Below, one piece after another: positions 44,965 through 53,806 of a stretch of 64,000 nt of DNA. The notes under the pieces are model-generated. The model did not search any database. It was not told the DNA's origin and worked only from the letters and a program-made list of their open reading frames with translations. This DNA comes from Roseimarinus sediminis. GTDB taxonomy: Bacteria; Bacteroidota; Bacteroidia; Bacteroidales; Prolixibacteraceae. Position numbers and translations under genes: made by a program. The stretch is from positions 434,001-498,000 of the forward strand of contig NZ_JBNPXV010000001.1 of the NCBI RefSeq assembly GCF_050433125.1. The letters are read 5' to 3'. Position 1 is the first letter of the stretch. Every line of letters begins with the position of its first letter.

Positions 44965-47900
44965 ATGAAGTTTAAACTTTTACTTTTATTATTATTCGTA
45001 AGCGCTGGCTTTTTAAGAGCTCAGGAGGCTTACCGAAATCTGATTTTTTCGGAAGTGAGAATGGATGAATGGCACCATACTTACGCCGAGATTACCAACA
45101 TGGGTGATCAAACAGTTAACCTGGGTGATTTTGAACTTGGAACCATCACTCCATGGAACGATCCTTATATTCCGGGACCCGACAGTTATGTTCGCTTAAC
45201 TGCAGTAGATCTGGCACCGGGGGAATCGTTTGTAATTGCAACATTCCGCGACTGGCTGGCAGAACAGGCCATTATCAATCCTGAGCGTTATGATGCCATT
45301 ACCAAGAAGGATACCTGGAAACTGGCCGACATGCAATTACATTTACGTGAAGCACCAACCGATGATCCCACCGACAGTGTGTCAGTAGGTTTTGCTGCAC
45401 TGGAAGCATGGAATGGTCGTTCATGTTGGTATTTGCGTCATCATTTTGTAGATGAGGTTACCGGCATCAAAGACTCTGTGGTAGTGGATGCTGTAAACGG
45501 TATCTTTACCGGTGATGACGGACGTCGTCCCGGCGATGTGCCAAGCGATGTGGCCGGTGTTGCCAATGGTACACGCGAAGCAATTTTGGTGCGCAAGTAC
45601 AATATTACACAGGGAACTACCGACTGGGAAGCTGCCCGTGGAACCGACCTGAACGATTCTGAATGGCTTCCGATTCCCCGCATGGTCGCTGGTGGATGGG
45701 AAATCAACCGTAAGGAATACTGGACTGTTGGTAATCATGGCAACTTCCGTCTCGATGCCGAACATGTTAAGTCTTCGACCATTGCCATCGACTGGAACAA
45801 CAAAACCATGACCGTTGACTGGGGTGGACGTAATAATGACTCCATCATGGTTGAATTTGATTATGCTCCCGGTTTGGCATGGCGCTATCAGTTGTCACCC
45901 GATCCGATCGACTCAGCCTTTACTTCGGTTCGTACCGGTGACTCGCTTACGCTGTATGCGGCAGGAAATCAGCTTGATATTATGAAATTTGCACTTATTC
46001 TGAATCCTCCGACTGCAAGCGAAGCCAGGGTAATGCCTAAGAATGCTCAGGGAGATGATGGTGGCTGGTATACTCCTTATATTGTAACCACGAACGTTAG
46101 TCCTATCGATTCAATTCTGGAAGTACCTTATGCAACACGTGTTGATACCTTGTACAAGTACCTCGAAAAAGCACCGAATGCTTCGTGGGAAATTGTATGG
46201 GCCGACGGTGTTGAACGTCCCGACCTGATTCGTGGCGACAAACTGAAAGTAACTGCCGAAGACGGATCAACCACCAAGGAATATTATATCTATGTGGAAG
46301 ACTATCTGCCAAGTCACGATGCAGAGCTTTCATCGATTACCTGGCCTGATATCCCGGAATACTTAAAAGGTATTTTTGGATGGGAAGGTGATACCATTCC
46401 AAGTTTCACCCAAACCAAAGTGAATTATAAGGTTCAGGTGCCGCTCGATGTGACTGGTATTCCTAATCTGATAGCCAAAACAAATAACATCGATGCCAAA
46501 GTAGAGGTTGAAAGAGCTAAAAACCTGACAGGATCAGAAGCAGACCGTACCATTAAATTTCATACTACGGCAGAAGACGATACCAGTAAAATGACCTATA
46601 ATATTGTGCTGGAAAAAGAAAAGGACATTGAAAATCAACAACCTTATGTGGCTGAGCCTTTCTTCTCTCAGATTGTTATGCGTGAAAACTGGGGTAATAA
46701 TTTTATTGAAGTTTGTAACCCGGGTAATCAGGTTCTCGACCTGAGCCGCTATGTTATTGTTCGTGGTGGAAGCAGTCCGGGTGAAGCCATTACCGAAAGT
46801 TCAGGCGTTGACAACTGGGGAGATCGTTTCCGTCGTTTTGTACCTGGTTATATATGGCAGGACGAAGCGCAATGGCAGGAGCAACCTTCTGTGCTGGTGC
46901 AGGACTTCAGTGTCAATACCATGGTTGACCCGGGTGACGTTTTTGTAATGGGTTGGTGTGCTGCAACTACCAATAGTGGTGCCGATCATCCCCGTTTCCC
47001 CGAAATAGATGTGAACTTCCGCTCGGAGTATAATCCATGGGGACTCACCTTTACCGATGGTCAGGTGGCTGCTTTTGGTTGGGTTAATGAATCATATTAT
47101 CTCTATAAGATTACGAATGACTCTGTATTGAATGGTTTAAAACCATTGAATGATCCGGCCGATGTTGAGATTATTGATGTATTTGGTAATTGCGACTGGA
47201 GCGACTGGGGTACTGTTGACGGTGTTGCTACCGGCCAGAACTCAGGTTTCATGCGTTTACCACAATACTATAAAGGAAATACCGAACCTGGTGGTTCTTT
47301 CGGAACCGGCGAAGCAGGAACTTCAGAATGGCGTTATACCAACTTTTCTTACTGGGAAGCCAGAGGTTACGGATGGCCATGGAATGAGGTTCAGAACAGT
47401 GATGGTATTGGTTCACACGAAATGGTAACTGTAACCGAGTACATGTCGACCATTGGTTCAATAGAATATATTGCCAGCGAAGGTTATAAAGGAGAACAGA
47501 CCATTATTGGTGTGAAAACCGGAACCACTGTTGATGACTTCCTTGCCGCCATTATTAAGAAAGACGAAGGACAAGTACTTACTGTTAGCAGCAATGGTAC
47601 TGATTTGTCAGGCGGTGCTACAGTAAGTAAAGGTGATGTGCTGACAGTTGTATCGGCCAATGGTGAAAATACCACACAATACACGATTGATGTAACCGAT
47701 CAGGGGCTTGATAACGATGCAGTATTGACTTCAACAACTTACACCATTACTGTAAATGGTGCTCAGGGAACAATTTCCGGATTCGAACCGGGTACTACCC
47801 TGCGTGCAATTCACGATGGTGTTACCGTTCCTGCAACTGCTCTGTATTTTAATATGCTCGACGCCGAAGGTGCTTATGTTGCCTTAAGCCAGATCAATTT

Positions 47901-48774
47901 CGACACAACGTATGTTGATGTACTGGCTTCAGACCAGATTTTCTTTGATGTAACTGCTCAGGATGGTAAAACCAAAATTACTTATCAGTTACAACCCAAC
48001 AGCACAGCAAGTGATGCTTACGTTCTTTCGAATACCTTCGAAGTGGATCAGGATCTTGCACTGATTAAACTGGTTCCTGAAGGACTGAACGTTTCTGCTT
48101 TGTTCGACAATGTGACTCCTGCACCAGGTGCAAGTATCGAATTGCGCAACAAGTTGTGGCAACTTCGCGACTTCGGTTCGGTTTATAAGGATGATAAACT
48201 GGTAGTAACCGCACAGGACGGAGAAACCCAGAAAACTTACTCTCTGATGATGCTGAACGACCTTACTGCTGCTTATTTGGCAGTAGCCTACTCCGATGTA
48301 TATGTTGTCGATCAGGCTGACCAGACTATTAGTGAGGTAAGCGAAGGTACAACACCTGCCGCATTCCTTGCCAATATTTCAGCTTCGGCCGGAGCAACTA
48401 TTGAAGTTCAGAATAGTGATGGTACTGCCAAAACAGGCGATGCCATGGTTAGCGGCGATATTCTGATGGTTACATCTGAAGACGGCTCTAACGTTACATA
48501 CTATACTGTAGATGTTAAAGTTTCGGCAGCGAAGTTTGGTAACAGCGGCATTAAGATGTATCCTAACCCAACTTCAGGGATGGTTAATTTCGACGGCGTA
48601 AGCGACGGAAGTACCATTCGCGTATTTAACGCAGTTGGATTAAATGTAATGACCATAAATGCTGATGCGATGACTAATACCGCATCACTGAGCGACCAGC
48701 CTGCAGGTATTTACATGATTGTTATTAGCAACGCTAATCAAAACGTTGCCAAGTTTAAGTTGATCAAGAAATAG
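44965..48774 (+). CDS. Secreted T9SS cargo protein with two lamin-tail-like domains and tandem beta-sandwich repeats
   Basis: The 1269-residue product has a signal peptide (1-19). A lamin-tail-like domain follows (about 24-120: LIFSEVRMDEWHHTYAEITN, TVNLGDFELG, LAPGESFVIA), with a second copy at about 562-700 (FFSQIVMRENWGNNFIEVCN, VLDLSRYVIVRGG, VDPGDVFVMGW). About six repeats share the pattern D-x-L-x-V-T-A-x-D/N-G-x-T-x-x-Y-x-I-x-V, at roughly 422, 530, 888, 987, 1074 and 1161. A type A T9SS sorting domain ends it (IKMYPNPTSGMVNFDG to AKFKLIKK). It has no catalytic motif. It is probably attached to the surface or released, perhaps structural or adhesive. Confidence 0.85.
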   Translation: MKFKLLLLLLFVSAGFLRAQEAYRNLIFSEVRMDEWHHTYAEITNMGDQTVNLGDFELGTITPWNDPYIPGPDSYVRLTAVDLAPGESFVIATFRDWLAEQAIINPERYDAITKKDTWKLADMQLHLREAPTDDPTDSVSVGFAALEAWNGRSCWYLRHHFVDEVTGIKDSVVVDAVNGIFTGDDGRRPGDVPSDVAGVANGTREAILVRKYNITQGTTDWEAARGTDLNDSEWLPIPRMVAGGWEINRKEYWTVGNHGNFRLDAEHVKSSTIAIDWNNKTMTVDWGGRNNDSIMVEFDYAPGLAWRYQLSPDPIDSAFTSVRTGDSLTLYAAGNQLDIMKFALILNPPTASEARVMPKNAQGDDGGWYTPYIVTTNVSPIDSILEVPYATRVDTLYKYLEKAPNASWEIVWADGVERPDLIRGDKLKVTAEDGSTTKEYYIYVEDYLPSHDAELSSITWPDIPEYLKGIFGWEGDTIPSFTQTKVNYKVQVPLDVTGIPNLIAKTNNIDAKVEVERAKNLTGSEADRTIKFHTTAEDDTSKMTYNIVLEKEKDIENQQPYVAEPFFSQIVMRENWGNNFIEVCNPGNQVLDLSRYVIVRGGSSPGEAITESSGVDNWGDRFRRFVPGYIWQDEAQWQEQPSVLVQDFSVNTMVDPGDVFVMGWCAATTNSGADHPRFPEIDVNFRSEYNPWGLTFTDGQVAAFGWVNESYYLYKITNDSVLNGLKPLNDPADVEIIDVFGNCDWSDWGTVDGVATGQNSGFMRLPQYYKGNTEPGGSFGTGEAGTSEWRYTNFSYWEARGYGWPWNEVQNSDGIGSHEMVTVTEYMSTIGSIEYIASEGYKGEQTIIGVKTGTTVDDFLAAIIKKDEGQVLTVSSNGTDLSGGATVSKGDVLTVVSANGENTTQYTIDVTDQGLDNDAVLTSTTYTITVNGAQGTISGFEPGTTLRAIHDGVTVPATALYFNMLDAEGAYVALSQINFDTTYVDVLASDQIFFDVTAQDGKTKITYQLQPNSTASDAYVLSNTFEVDQDLALIKLVPEGLNVSALFDNVTPAPGASIELRNKLWQLRDFGSVYKDDKLVVTAQDGETQKTYSLMMLNDLTAAYLAVAYSDVYVVDQADQTISEVSEGTTPAAFLANISASAGATIEVQNSDGTAKTGDAMVSGDILMVTSEDGSNVTYYTVDVKVSAAKFGNSGIKMYPNPTSGMVNFDGVSDGSTIRVFNAVGLNVMTINADAMTNTASLSDQPAGIYMIVISNANQNVAKFKLIKK

Positions 48775-48791
48775 TTGTAGAAAGTGTTATT

Positions 48792-48822
48792 AAAAAAGGC
48801 AGCCATCGGCTGCCTTTTTTTT
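48792..48822 (+). terminator. Bidirectional rho-independent terminator
   Basis: The 8-bp stem AGGCAGCC/GGCTGCCT (48797-48804 with 48808-48815) has a 3-nt loop, A run on the left and T run on the right. It can end the T9SS protein transcript (plus) and the membrane protein transcript (minus), whose stop codons flank it. Confidence 0.92.
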
Positions 48823-48870
48823 GTATTATTTTGAGCTTTCTGTTTGCAGTACAATCCTTGATGCTTCAGA

Positions 48871-49272
48871 TTAGTTCAATCGATTCAGCTTAACAATTCT
48901 TAAACCCCAGAAAAACTCGAGTGTTCCGAGTGCCAGGTAAAGGGGTTGAAGCCAGGAAACAAAGCCAAGCATTATTACCTGAATTACAATCCATGCCATT
49001 AGCAAAACGCCAAAAATAATTCCAAGTATTCCCGCTTCCTTCATCATTTTTAAACTAAAATAGGAAGCAATGAGTGAGCCAATTCCATTTACGGCCAGCA
49101 AAAACAGGCCTGGTAGTAGAAAATCAGTAAAGGGTGTATTGCTTAACATTTCGGTGGATAAACCCTGGGCTGCCCCATCGGGAGTTAAAACCATGGGAAG
49201 GCCACCGGCAATGCCTCCCATGCCAACGAATAGCTGTAAATAGCCCAGAAGTTTGTAAGTTCGTACTGACAT
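48871..49272 (-). CDS. Small four-helix membrane protein of unknown function
   Basis: The 133-residue product has four predicted membrane spans (about 8-27, 50-70, 80-100 and 108-126), with polar residues only in short loops. The second and third have GLFLLAVNGIGSLIASYF and GIIFGVLLMAWIVIQVIML. It resembles small uncharacterised integral proteins of Bacteroidota. I cannot assign a function. It is a single gene, convergent with the T9SS protein gene and divergent from the oxidoreductase gene. Confidence 0.75.
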   Translation of the reverse strand: MSVRTYKLLGYLQLFVGMGGIAGGLPMVLTPDGAAQGLSTEMLSNTPFTDFLLPGLFLLAVNGIGSLIASYFSLKMMKEAGILGIIFGVLLMAWIVIQVIMLGFVSWLQPLYLALGTLEFFWGLRIVKLNRLN

Positions 49273-49436
49273 TGTTGATTGTTTTTAGTATTGTTGTCAA
49301 GGCTCAAAGATAAGCGCTTAATTATTCGATGTCAATCAGCATCAAAAATTTCTCCCAAAGTTGGTTTTTGCTGATGTTTGTTTTCACAACAGCTTCTGTT
49401 TTTCGAAAAGAGTATTCTAAAAGAAAAGTGTTTCAT

Positions 49437-49444
49437 TACTTTTG
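49437..49444 (+). promoter_or_regulatory. -7 promoter box before the oxidoreductase gene
   Basis: TACTTTTG matches TAnnTTTG exactly and lies 27 nt before ATG 49471. It supports this ATG over the longer TTG frame beginning at 49378, since that would start upstream of the transcript. Confidence 0.5.
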
Positions 49445-49470
49445 ATGCTTCGTTAATTAAAAATACAGAC

Positions 49471-50475
49471 ATGCTTCCTACAAAAATGAAAGCGGTAAGA
49501 CAGAATGCTCCGGGTGCACCACTCGATGTATGTGAATTACCCGTTCCGCTACCTCAAAAAGGAGAGGTGTTGGTGAAAATGGCCTATGCTCCTTTTAATC
49601 CTTCCGATATTAGTGCGCTTCGCGGATTATATGTCGATCAGAAACAGTATCCCTTTACTCCGGGAATTGAAGGCAGTGGTATTGTGGTTGGTGCCGGAAA
49701 CGGGCTTTTACCCAAATTGCGCATGGGCAAGCGGGTTTGCTGCTCGTCGGGCAACAGCGGCGGAACATGGGCCGAGTACATGTGTACGCCTGCTACCCGG
49801 GTAATTCCACTTAAGCCAGGCATTGGTCTGGAACAAGGGGCCATGCTGATTGTAAACCCTATGACAGCGCTGGCTTTTATGGAGATGGCGCGTAAGGGAA
49901 AGCACAAGGCCATTGTGAATTCGGCAGCAGCAAGTGTTTTGGGCCAGATGTTGATTAAGTTATGCAAGCAGTATCAACTTCCGCTTATCAATATTGTACG
50001 CCGCAGTGAACAGGTGAGCAGCTTGAAAAATCAAGGCGCAGAACATGTGTTGAATATGAGTGAAGAAGGTTTTCCCGAAGCCCTTGCCAGCCTAAGTCAT
50101 CAGCTTGGGGCAACGCTTTTGTTCGATGCAGTGGGTGGCGAACTCACCGCAGTGTTGGTCGATGCAGCTCCAGTGGGCAGTACCATTGTTATTTATTCAA
50201 ATATGTCGGATCAGCCTTTTAGCATCAATGCCCGTTCGCTCATTCAGAAAGATAAAAGCATTTCGAACTTTTATCTGGGTACCTGGACTTCGAAGCAGAA
50301 TATTCTGAAAACGCTGAAAGCGGCGAAGAATGTACAAAAGCTGGTTGCTGATGAGCTGCAAAGCAAGGTTCGGATGCGTTATCCACTCGATCAGGTAAAC
50401 GAAGCACTGAATGACTATCAAAATCAAATGACCGGGGGAAAAATTTTACTGCAAATGAACAGCGATCTTTTTTGA
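49471..50475 (+). CDS. Zinc-binding dehydrogenase superfamily, quinone oxidoreductase-like (MDR)
   Basis: The 334-residue product has an N-terminal GroES-like domain (APFNPSDISALRGLY; TPGIEGSGIVVGAG; GGTWAEYMCTP) and a C-terminal Rossmann domain. Nucleotide binding is probably at about 150-170 (AIVNSAAASVLGQMLIKLCK), where the usual AAxGGVG motif is AAASVLGQ. The GHE zinc motif is absent, as in zeta-crystallin/quinone reductase types that use NADPH without zinc. Its substrate is unknown. It is convergent with the START-domain gene, with only 5 nt between the stop codons. Confidence 0.85.
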   Translation: MLPTKMKAVRQNAPGAPLDVCELPVPLPQKGEVLVKMAYAPFNPSDISALRGLYVDQKQYPFTPGIEGSGIVVGAGNGLLPKLRMGKRVCCSSGNSGGTWAEYMCTPATRVIPLKPGIGLEQGAMLIVNPMTALAFMEMARKGKHKAIVNSAAASVLGQMLIKLCKQYQLPLINIVRRSEQVSSLKNQGAEHVLNMSEEGFPEALASLSHQLGATLLFDAVGGELTAVLVDAAPVGSTIVIYSNMSDQPFSINARSLIQKDKSISNFYLGTWTSKQNILKTLKAAKNVQKLVADELQSKVRMRYPLDQVNEALNDYQNQMTGGKILLQMNSDLF

Positions 50476-50480
50476 GGTGT

Positions 50481-51071
50481 TCATTTGCTGAGCAGTTTGC
50501 GCATATTGTTCATGGTAATCCAGGGAGCATCGACCGAAGCGCTGTTGGCCAGCCAGGCCGGAATCATTCCGCCCGGATCGGAGTGCATCTGAAAAATTAT
50601 CCGTGTGCTGTTTTCTTCAAGCGGAATAAGCATCCAAAAACCACTCGAAAAGGGCATTCTTATATAGCCGGAAGGAATTTTTTCGTCACTCTCAAAGTGA
50701 TGTATTTCAAAAAGCACATGGCCGGTAATACTGTCTTTTGAAATGTCGGTGTACAGGTAAGCTTCACGGTTCTTTATTCCCGGAGGAGTCGCACTCTCGT
50801 AGTAGTAATAGATGCGCCCTTCTTCTTTTTTAAGAACATTGGTAGCGGTGGTGCGATAACACCAATCGGAATAACGTTCAATGTCACTGATCAATGCGGC
50901 AAGCTGTTCCATTGGGATGTCGGTTTTCATTTCACCCCTGAAAGCTTTAAAGTTGCTGTTCTCCACTTGAAGTGTGTACACACTGATACCTTCTTTTTCG
51001 TATTCAAAGCGCCAGTCATCATGCTGCATTAAACCGGCCAAAAACATCCAGGTCAGCAGTAATAAACTCAT
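50481..51071 (-). CDS. START/SRPBCC-domain protein
   Basis: The 196-residue product has an N-terminal hydrophobic segment (1-15). A START-like lipid-binding fold follows: WRFEYEKEGISVYTLQVENS, MEQLAALISDIERYSDWCYR, RIYYYYESATPPGIKNREAY and TRIIFQMHSDPGGMIPAWLANS, with the amphipathic C-terminal helix. The family binds hydrophobic ligands. It is found in the periplasm in Bacteroidota and its role is unknown. It lies 2 nt after the DUF2141-like gene, so the two form an operon. Confidence 0.88.
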   Translation of the reverse strand: MSLLLLTWMFLAGLMQHDDWRFEYEKEGISVYTLQVENSNFKAFRGEMKTDIPMEQLAALISDIERYSDWCYRTTATNVLKKEEGRIYYYYESATPPGIKNREAYLYTDISKDSITGHVLFEIHHFESDEKIPSGYIRMPFSSGFWMLIPLEENSTRIIFQMHSDPGGMIPAWLANSASVDAPWITMNNMRKLLSK

Positions 51072-51073
51072 TT

Positions 51074-51493
51074 TTACTTTCCGAGTGCAATGTTAATACG
51101 GGTGTCATAATATACACCAAACGAAATGTCGCTGAATGCAGGGGGATATTTCATTTTCGATGAGAATGAATAACCCCATGGTTCAAGAGGTCCAAGCAGC
51201 CACTTGTCGAAACGATGGTTGTGATTTACATCCTGAAACGAACGGATGGCATACTCTCCGGGAGGTACATTTTTGAATTCATATTCAACATAGGTCTTGT
51301 CATAATTCACCCAATACGAAAGGGTGTCAATTCCCTGTTGTTCATTGTTAAAGCTTGTTTCGTTGCATAAGAGTACATACACTCTCCCCTCGGGGTGATG
51401 GGCATTAACACGGCCCGAAACGGTATAGCTTTTCTCCTGTGAAAAAGCCATGCTAACAAGCAGGGTGAACAAAATGGCGATCGAAAACTTCAT
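51074..51493 (-). CDS. DUF2141 family secreted protein
   Basis: The 139-residue product has a signal peptide (1-18). The mature part has the DUF2141 features: GRVYVLLCNETSF, YEFKNVPPGEYAIRSFQDVN with the conserved DxNxN..D (VNHNHRFDKWLLGPLEPWGY) and FGVYYDTRINI at the end. This small beta-sandwich family is common in Bacteroidota and uncharacterised. It forms an operon with the START-domain gene. Confidence 0.9.
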   Translation of the reverse strand: MKFSIAILFTLLVSMAFSQEKSYTVSGRVNAHHPEGRVYVLLCNETSFNNEQQGIDTLSYWVNYDKTYVEYEFKNVPPGEYAIRSFQDVNHNHRFDKWLLGPLEPWGYSFSSKMKYPPAFSDISFGVYYDTRINIALGK

Positions 51494-51624
51494 GTTGCTT
51501 GACTAAAATTGAAGATAAAGATAAGGATTGTAAAATGTTTATGCCATAACCTTTCTTCTTAAATGTATTATTTTCGACCTTTGAGTAGTTTTTTTAAATC
51601 CGATCGATAAAATAAAAGTAACAG

Positions 51625-51993
51625 ATGTCGATAAATTTCTCCTTTCGAAAACTCTTACTGAGTTTCAAATATGCAGGCAGGGGGCTTGTTGTGCTGTTTA
51701 AAAGCCAGCAAAATGCATTGATTCATTTGCTTGCTCTGGTGTTTGTATTTGCATTGGCCTGGTATCTGCAATTGTCAAAAATTGAATGGCTGTTTATTGT
51801 GTTGAGTGTGACCATGGTCATCGTGGCCGAAGCTTTTAATACGGCCATCGAATTCCTGGCTGACAGCATCAGCAAAGAGCATCACCCTTTAATCGGGAAG
51901 GCCAAAGATGTCGCGGCCGGCGCAGTTTTGCTCACGGCAATCATGGCTGTTGTGGTGGGCATTCTTGTTTTTGGACCTCACCTTTTGGCTTAA
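51625..51993 (+). CDS. dgkA: Diacylglycerol/undecaprenol kinase DgkA
   Basis: The 122-residue product is an integral membrane kinase with three membrane helices (about 30-50, 52-70 and 98-118). It has the family signature VIVAEAFNTAIEFLADSIS, containing the catalytic Glu and metal ligands, and the conserved KDVAAGAVLLTAI. It recycles diacylglycerol or undecaprenol by phosphorylation, feeding lipid carrier pools. It is convergent with the beta-lactamase gene, with 8 nt between stops. Confidence 0.95.
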   Translation: MSINFSFRKLLLSFKYAGRGLVVLFKSQQNALIHLLALVFVFALAWYLQLSKIEWLFIVLSVTMVIVAEAFNTAIEFLADSISKEHHPLIGKAKDVAAGAVLLTAIMAVVVGILVFGPHLLA

Positions 51994-52001
51994 ACGAAAC
52001 C

Positions 52002-52754
52002 CTAATTCCTGCCCAGGTGTTCCTCTACCAGTTTGATGGTATGCTTTAGTAAACTGCTGTCGCCCACCTGGCCGTGGCCCGGAATTACCCATTTTGCGTT
52101 TCCGTATTTCTCCTGTACCCTTTCAACACTGCTTTTCCACGAGGTGATTTCTGCATCGGCAGTATTTCCAAGTCCCCGTGCTTCGGCAGCCTTGATGAGA
52201 CAACCTCCAAACAGCAGGCTTTCCTGTGGAATAAAAACCACAATGTTATCGGGTGTATGACCGCCACCCGGGAAATAGCATTCAATGTTCTGCTCTTCGA
52301 AAGGGAAGCTGAGTGTTTCCTCAAAGGTGGTATCGGGTAGTGGCAGATTCAACTGTTGACAAAGCCGTTTGGTACCAGCTCCCAGAATGGTGTATACGCC
52401 CTGTTGCTGAAGATAAGCCATGCCGCCAATGCAGTCGTCGTGCGAATGGCCGCCAATGAAAGTGGTGATTTCAACATTCATGCTATCCCGCAAGTACTTG
52501 TATATGATGGCCGTATGTTCGGGTGAAATGGGCGTGTCGATCATCAGCGCCTTCTGCTTACTGATAAGCAGCATGCCGTTGGAAGAAAAGCGGCCATACA
52601 CTTCCGAAGTACTGTACGTTTGGTGAACAAGTACCTGATCTGAAATACGGATCAGTGCAATGTCGGGATGAACAAATACAGGCACTTCGGCCCAAGCCTG
52701 ACTATTCAAGAGTTGACTGAGTATTATAAGCAAGACGAGTTGAATACTTTTCAT
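52002..52754 (-). CDS. Subclass B1 metallo-beta-lactamase
   Basis: The 250-residue product has a signal peptide (1-22). All zinc ligands of class B1 are present: HSHDD at 103-107 (His, His, Asp), GGGHTPDN with His166, GGCLIK with Cys185, and IPGHG with His227. Flanking sequence (GRFSSNGMLLISKQKALMID; LIKAAEARGLGNTADAEITS) follows the CcrA/BlaB pattern, with a basic residue after the Cys ligand. It should hydrolyse beta-lactams including carbapenems in the periplasm if expressed. There is no mobile element nearby, so it looks like a resident chromosomal enzyme. Confidence 0.93.
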   Translation of the reverse strand: MKSIQLVLLIILSQLLNSQAWAEVPVFVHPDIALIRISDQVLVHQTYSTSEVYGRFSSNGMLLISKQKALMIDTPISPEHTAIIYKYLRDSMNVEITTFIGGHSHDDCIGGMAYLQQQGVYTILGAGTKRLCQQLNLPLPDTTFEETLSFPFEEQNIECYFPGGGHTPDNIVVFIPQESLLFGGCLIKAAEARGLGNTADAEITSWKSSVERVQEKYGNAKWVIPGHGQVGDSSLLKHTIKLVEEHLGRN

Positions 52755-52766
52755 GATGCATCGAAT

Positions 52767-53321
52767 TTAAAATAAGCTGCCGTCTTTTTTACTATTTGCA
52801 TGTTGCTCCTCGTGTTGAATGAGCCAGCGCTTTCGTTCAACTCCTCCCAAATAGCCGGTTAGTTTATTGCCAGCACCAACAACCCGGTGACAAGGGATGA
52901 GCAAAAGCAGGGGGTTGGTGGCAATGGCCCTGGCAACAGCCCGGGTGAGCGAGCTGCTGCCAAGTTCATTGGCCAATTGACCGTAGGTAATAGTTGTACC
53001 GTAAGGAATGCCCCTAAGCAGCTTCCAGACCTGCTGCTGGAAATCACTTCCATTTAAATCTACAGGAAGGTCGAAACGGAACAGGCTGGCTGAGAAATAG
53101 GCATCCAGCTGCGAACGAATTTCCATGAAGAGGGAAAGCCCGCTGGCTGGTTCTTCGAAGGAAAGGCTGTTGATTTGTTCGTCTGCAAAAGTATCGGCAA
53201 ACTGAAGCAAAGCAATCCCCGTGGAGGAACAAGCGCAGAGGACGCTTCCAATTGGAGTGGAAAGGCGGCTGTAGTGCAATGAATCGTTTAGGAGCAGTGC
53301 TTGCTTTTGTGGATGGTGCAT
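52767..53321 (-). CDS. Methylated-DNA--protein-cysteine methyltransferase
   Basis: The 184-residue product is a suicide repair enzyme that moves alkyl groups from O6-alkylguanine in DNA to its own cysteine. The active-site motif is IPCHRVVGAGNKLTGYLGG, with Cys144. The helix-turn-helix region is YGTTITYGQLANELGSSSLT, followed by ARAIATNPLLLLIPCHR. It is of Ogt type, without the Ada N-terminal domain. It starts upstream of and close to the beta-lactamase gene (12 nt between them). Confidence 0.95.
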   Translation of the reverse strand: MHHPQKQALLLNDSLHYSRLSTPIGSVLCACSSTGIALLQFADTFADEQINSLSFEEPASGLSLFMEIRSQLDAYFSASLFRFDLPVDLNGSDFQQQVWKLLRGIPYGTTITYGQLANELGSSSLTRAVARAIATNPLLLLIPCHRVVGAGNKLTGYLGGVERKRWLIQHEEQHANSKKDGSLF

Positions 53322-53359
53322 TCGGGCTGATTTTTAAAAACTGAAAGACAGGATTACCG

Positions 53360-53593
53360 TCAGGCTTTGGCCAGATGATAACGCTCAATGATTTCCTGCA
53401 CACTCAGATGGCTGTTGGGCAACACATCGGGCGGGCAAACTCCGGTGGCCTCTTTTACAAGGTAGCGCTTACAGGTTTTGTAATCGGGCGACTCACAAAA
53501 GTACTGCCGGTAAGCTTTGCTGGTCATTACTTTGTCTTTCAGGATTCCTGAATAAATAGGACATTTTTCATAATTTGGACAGATGGTACTCAT
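53360..53593 (-). CDS. Small conserved Cys-rich protein of unknown function
   Basis: The 77-residue product starts MSTICPNYEKCPIYSGILKD. Five cysteines (5, 11, 33, 41 and 53; spacing CX5C, CX7C and CX11C) and a conserved block YKTCKRYLVKEATGVCPPD suggest a metal or Fe-S site. I recall similar short proteins in many Bacteroidota, without a known role. It precedes the alkyltransferase gene on the same strand by 38 nt, so they may be cotranscribed. Confidence 0.75.
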   Translation of the reverse strand: MSTICPNYEKCPIYSGILKDKVMTSKAYRQYFCESPDYKTCKRYLVKEATGVCPPDVLPNSHLSVQEIIERYHLAKA

Positions 53594-53806
53594 AACTGGT
53601 TGTTTTTAGGTTTAAGCAAACAAGTTAACATAAAGAATGATTGAATACAATAGCTTCTCTCACAAATTTTCTTTATCACAATAGCTCTTAATTCATTGAT
53701 AATTTAATGATTTAGTTGGATGTGGGAATGTTGAAGTGAAAAATAGAAAGTATTCCTAAATTCGGGTAGAAATGATTATTTTTAGTCATTCATCAATCCT
53801 ACAGCA

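Noticed and set aside
49378..49470. N-terminal extension of the oxidoreductase from a TTG
   Set aside because: A -7 promoter box lies inside it and the family starts at MLPTKMKAV or close by.
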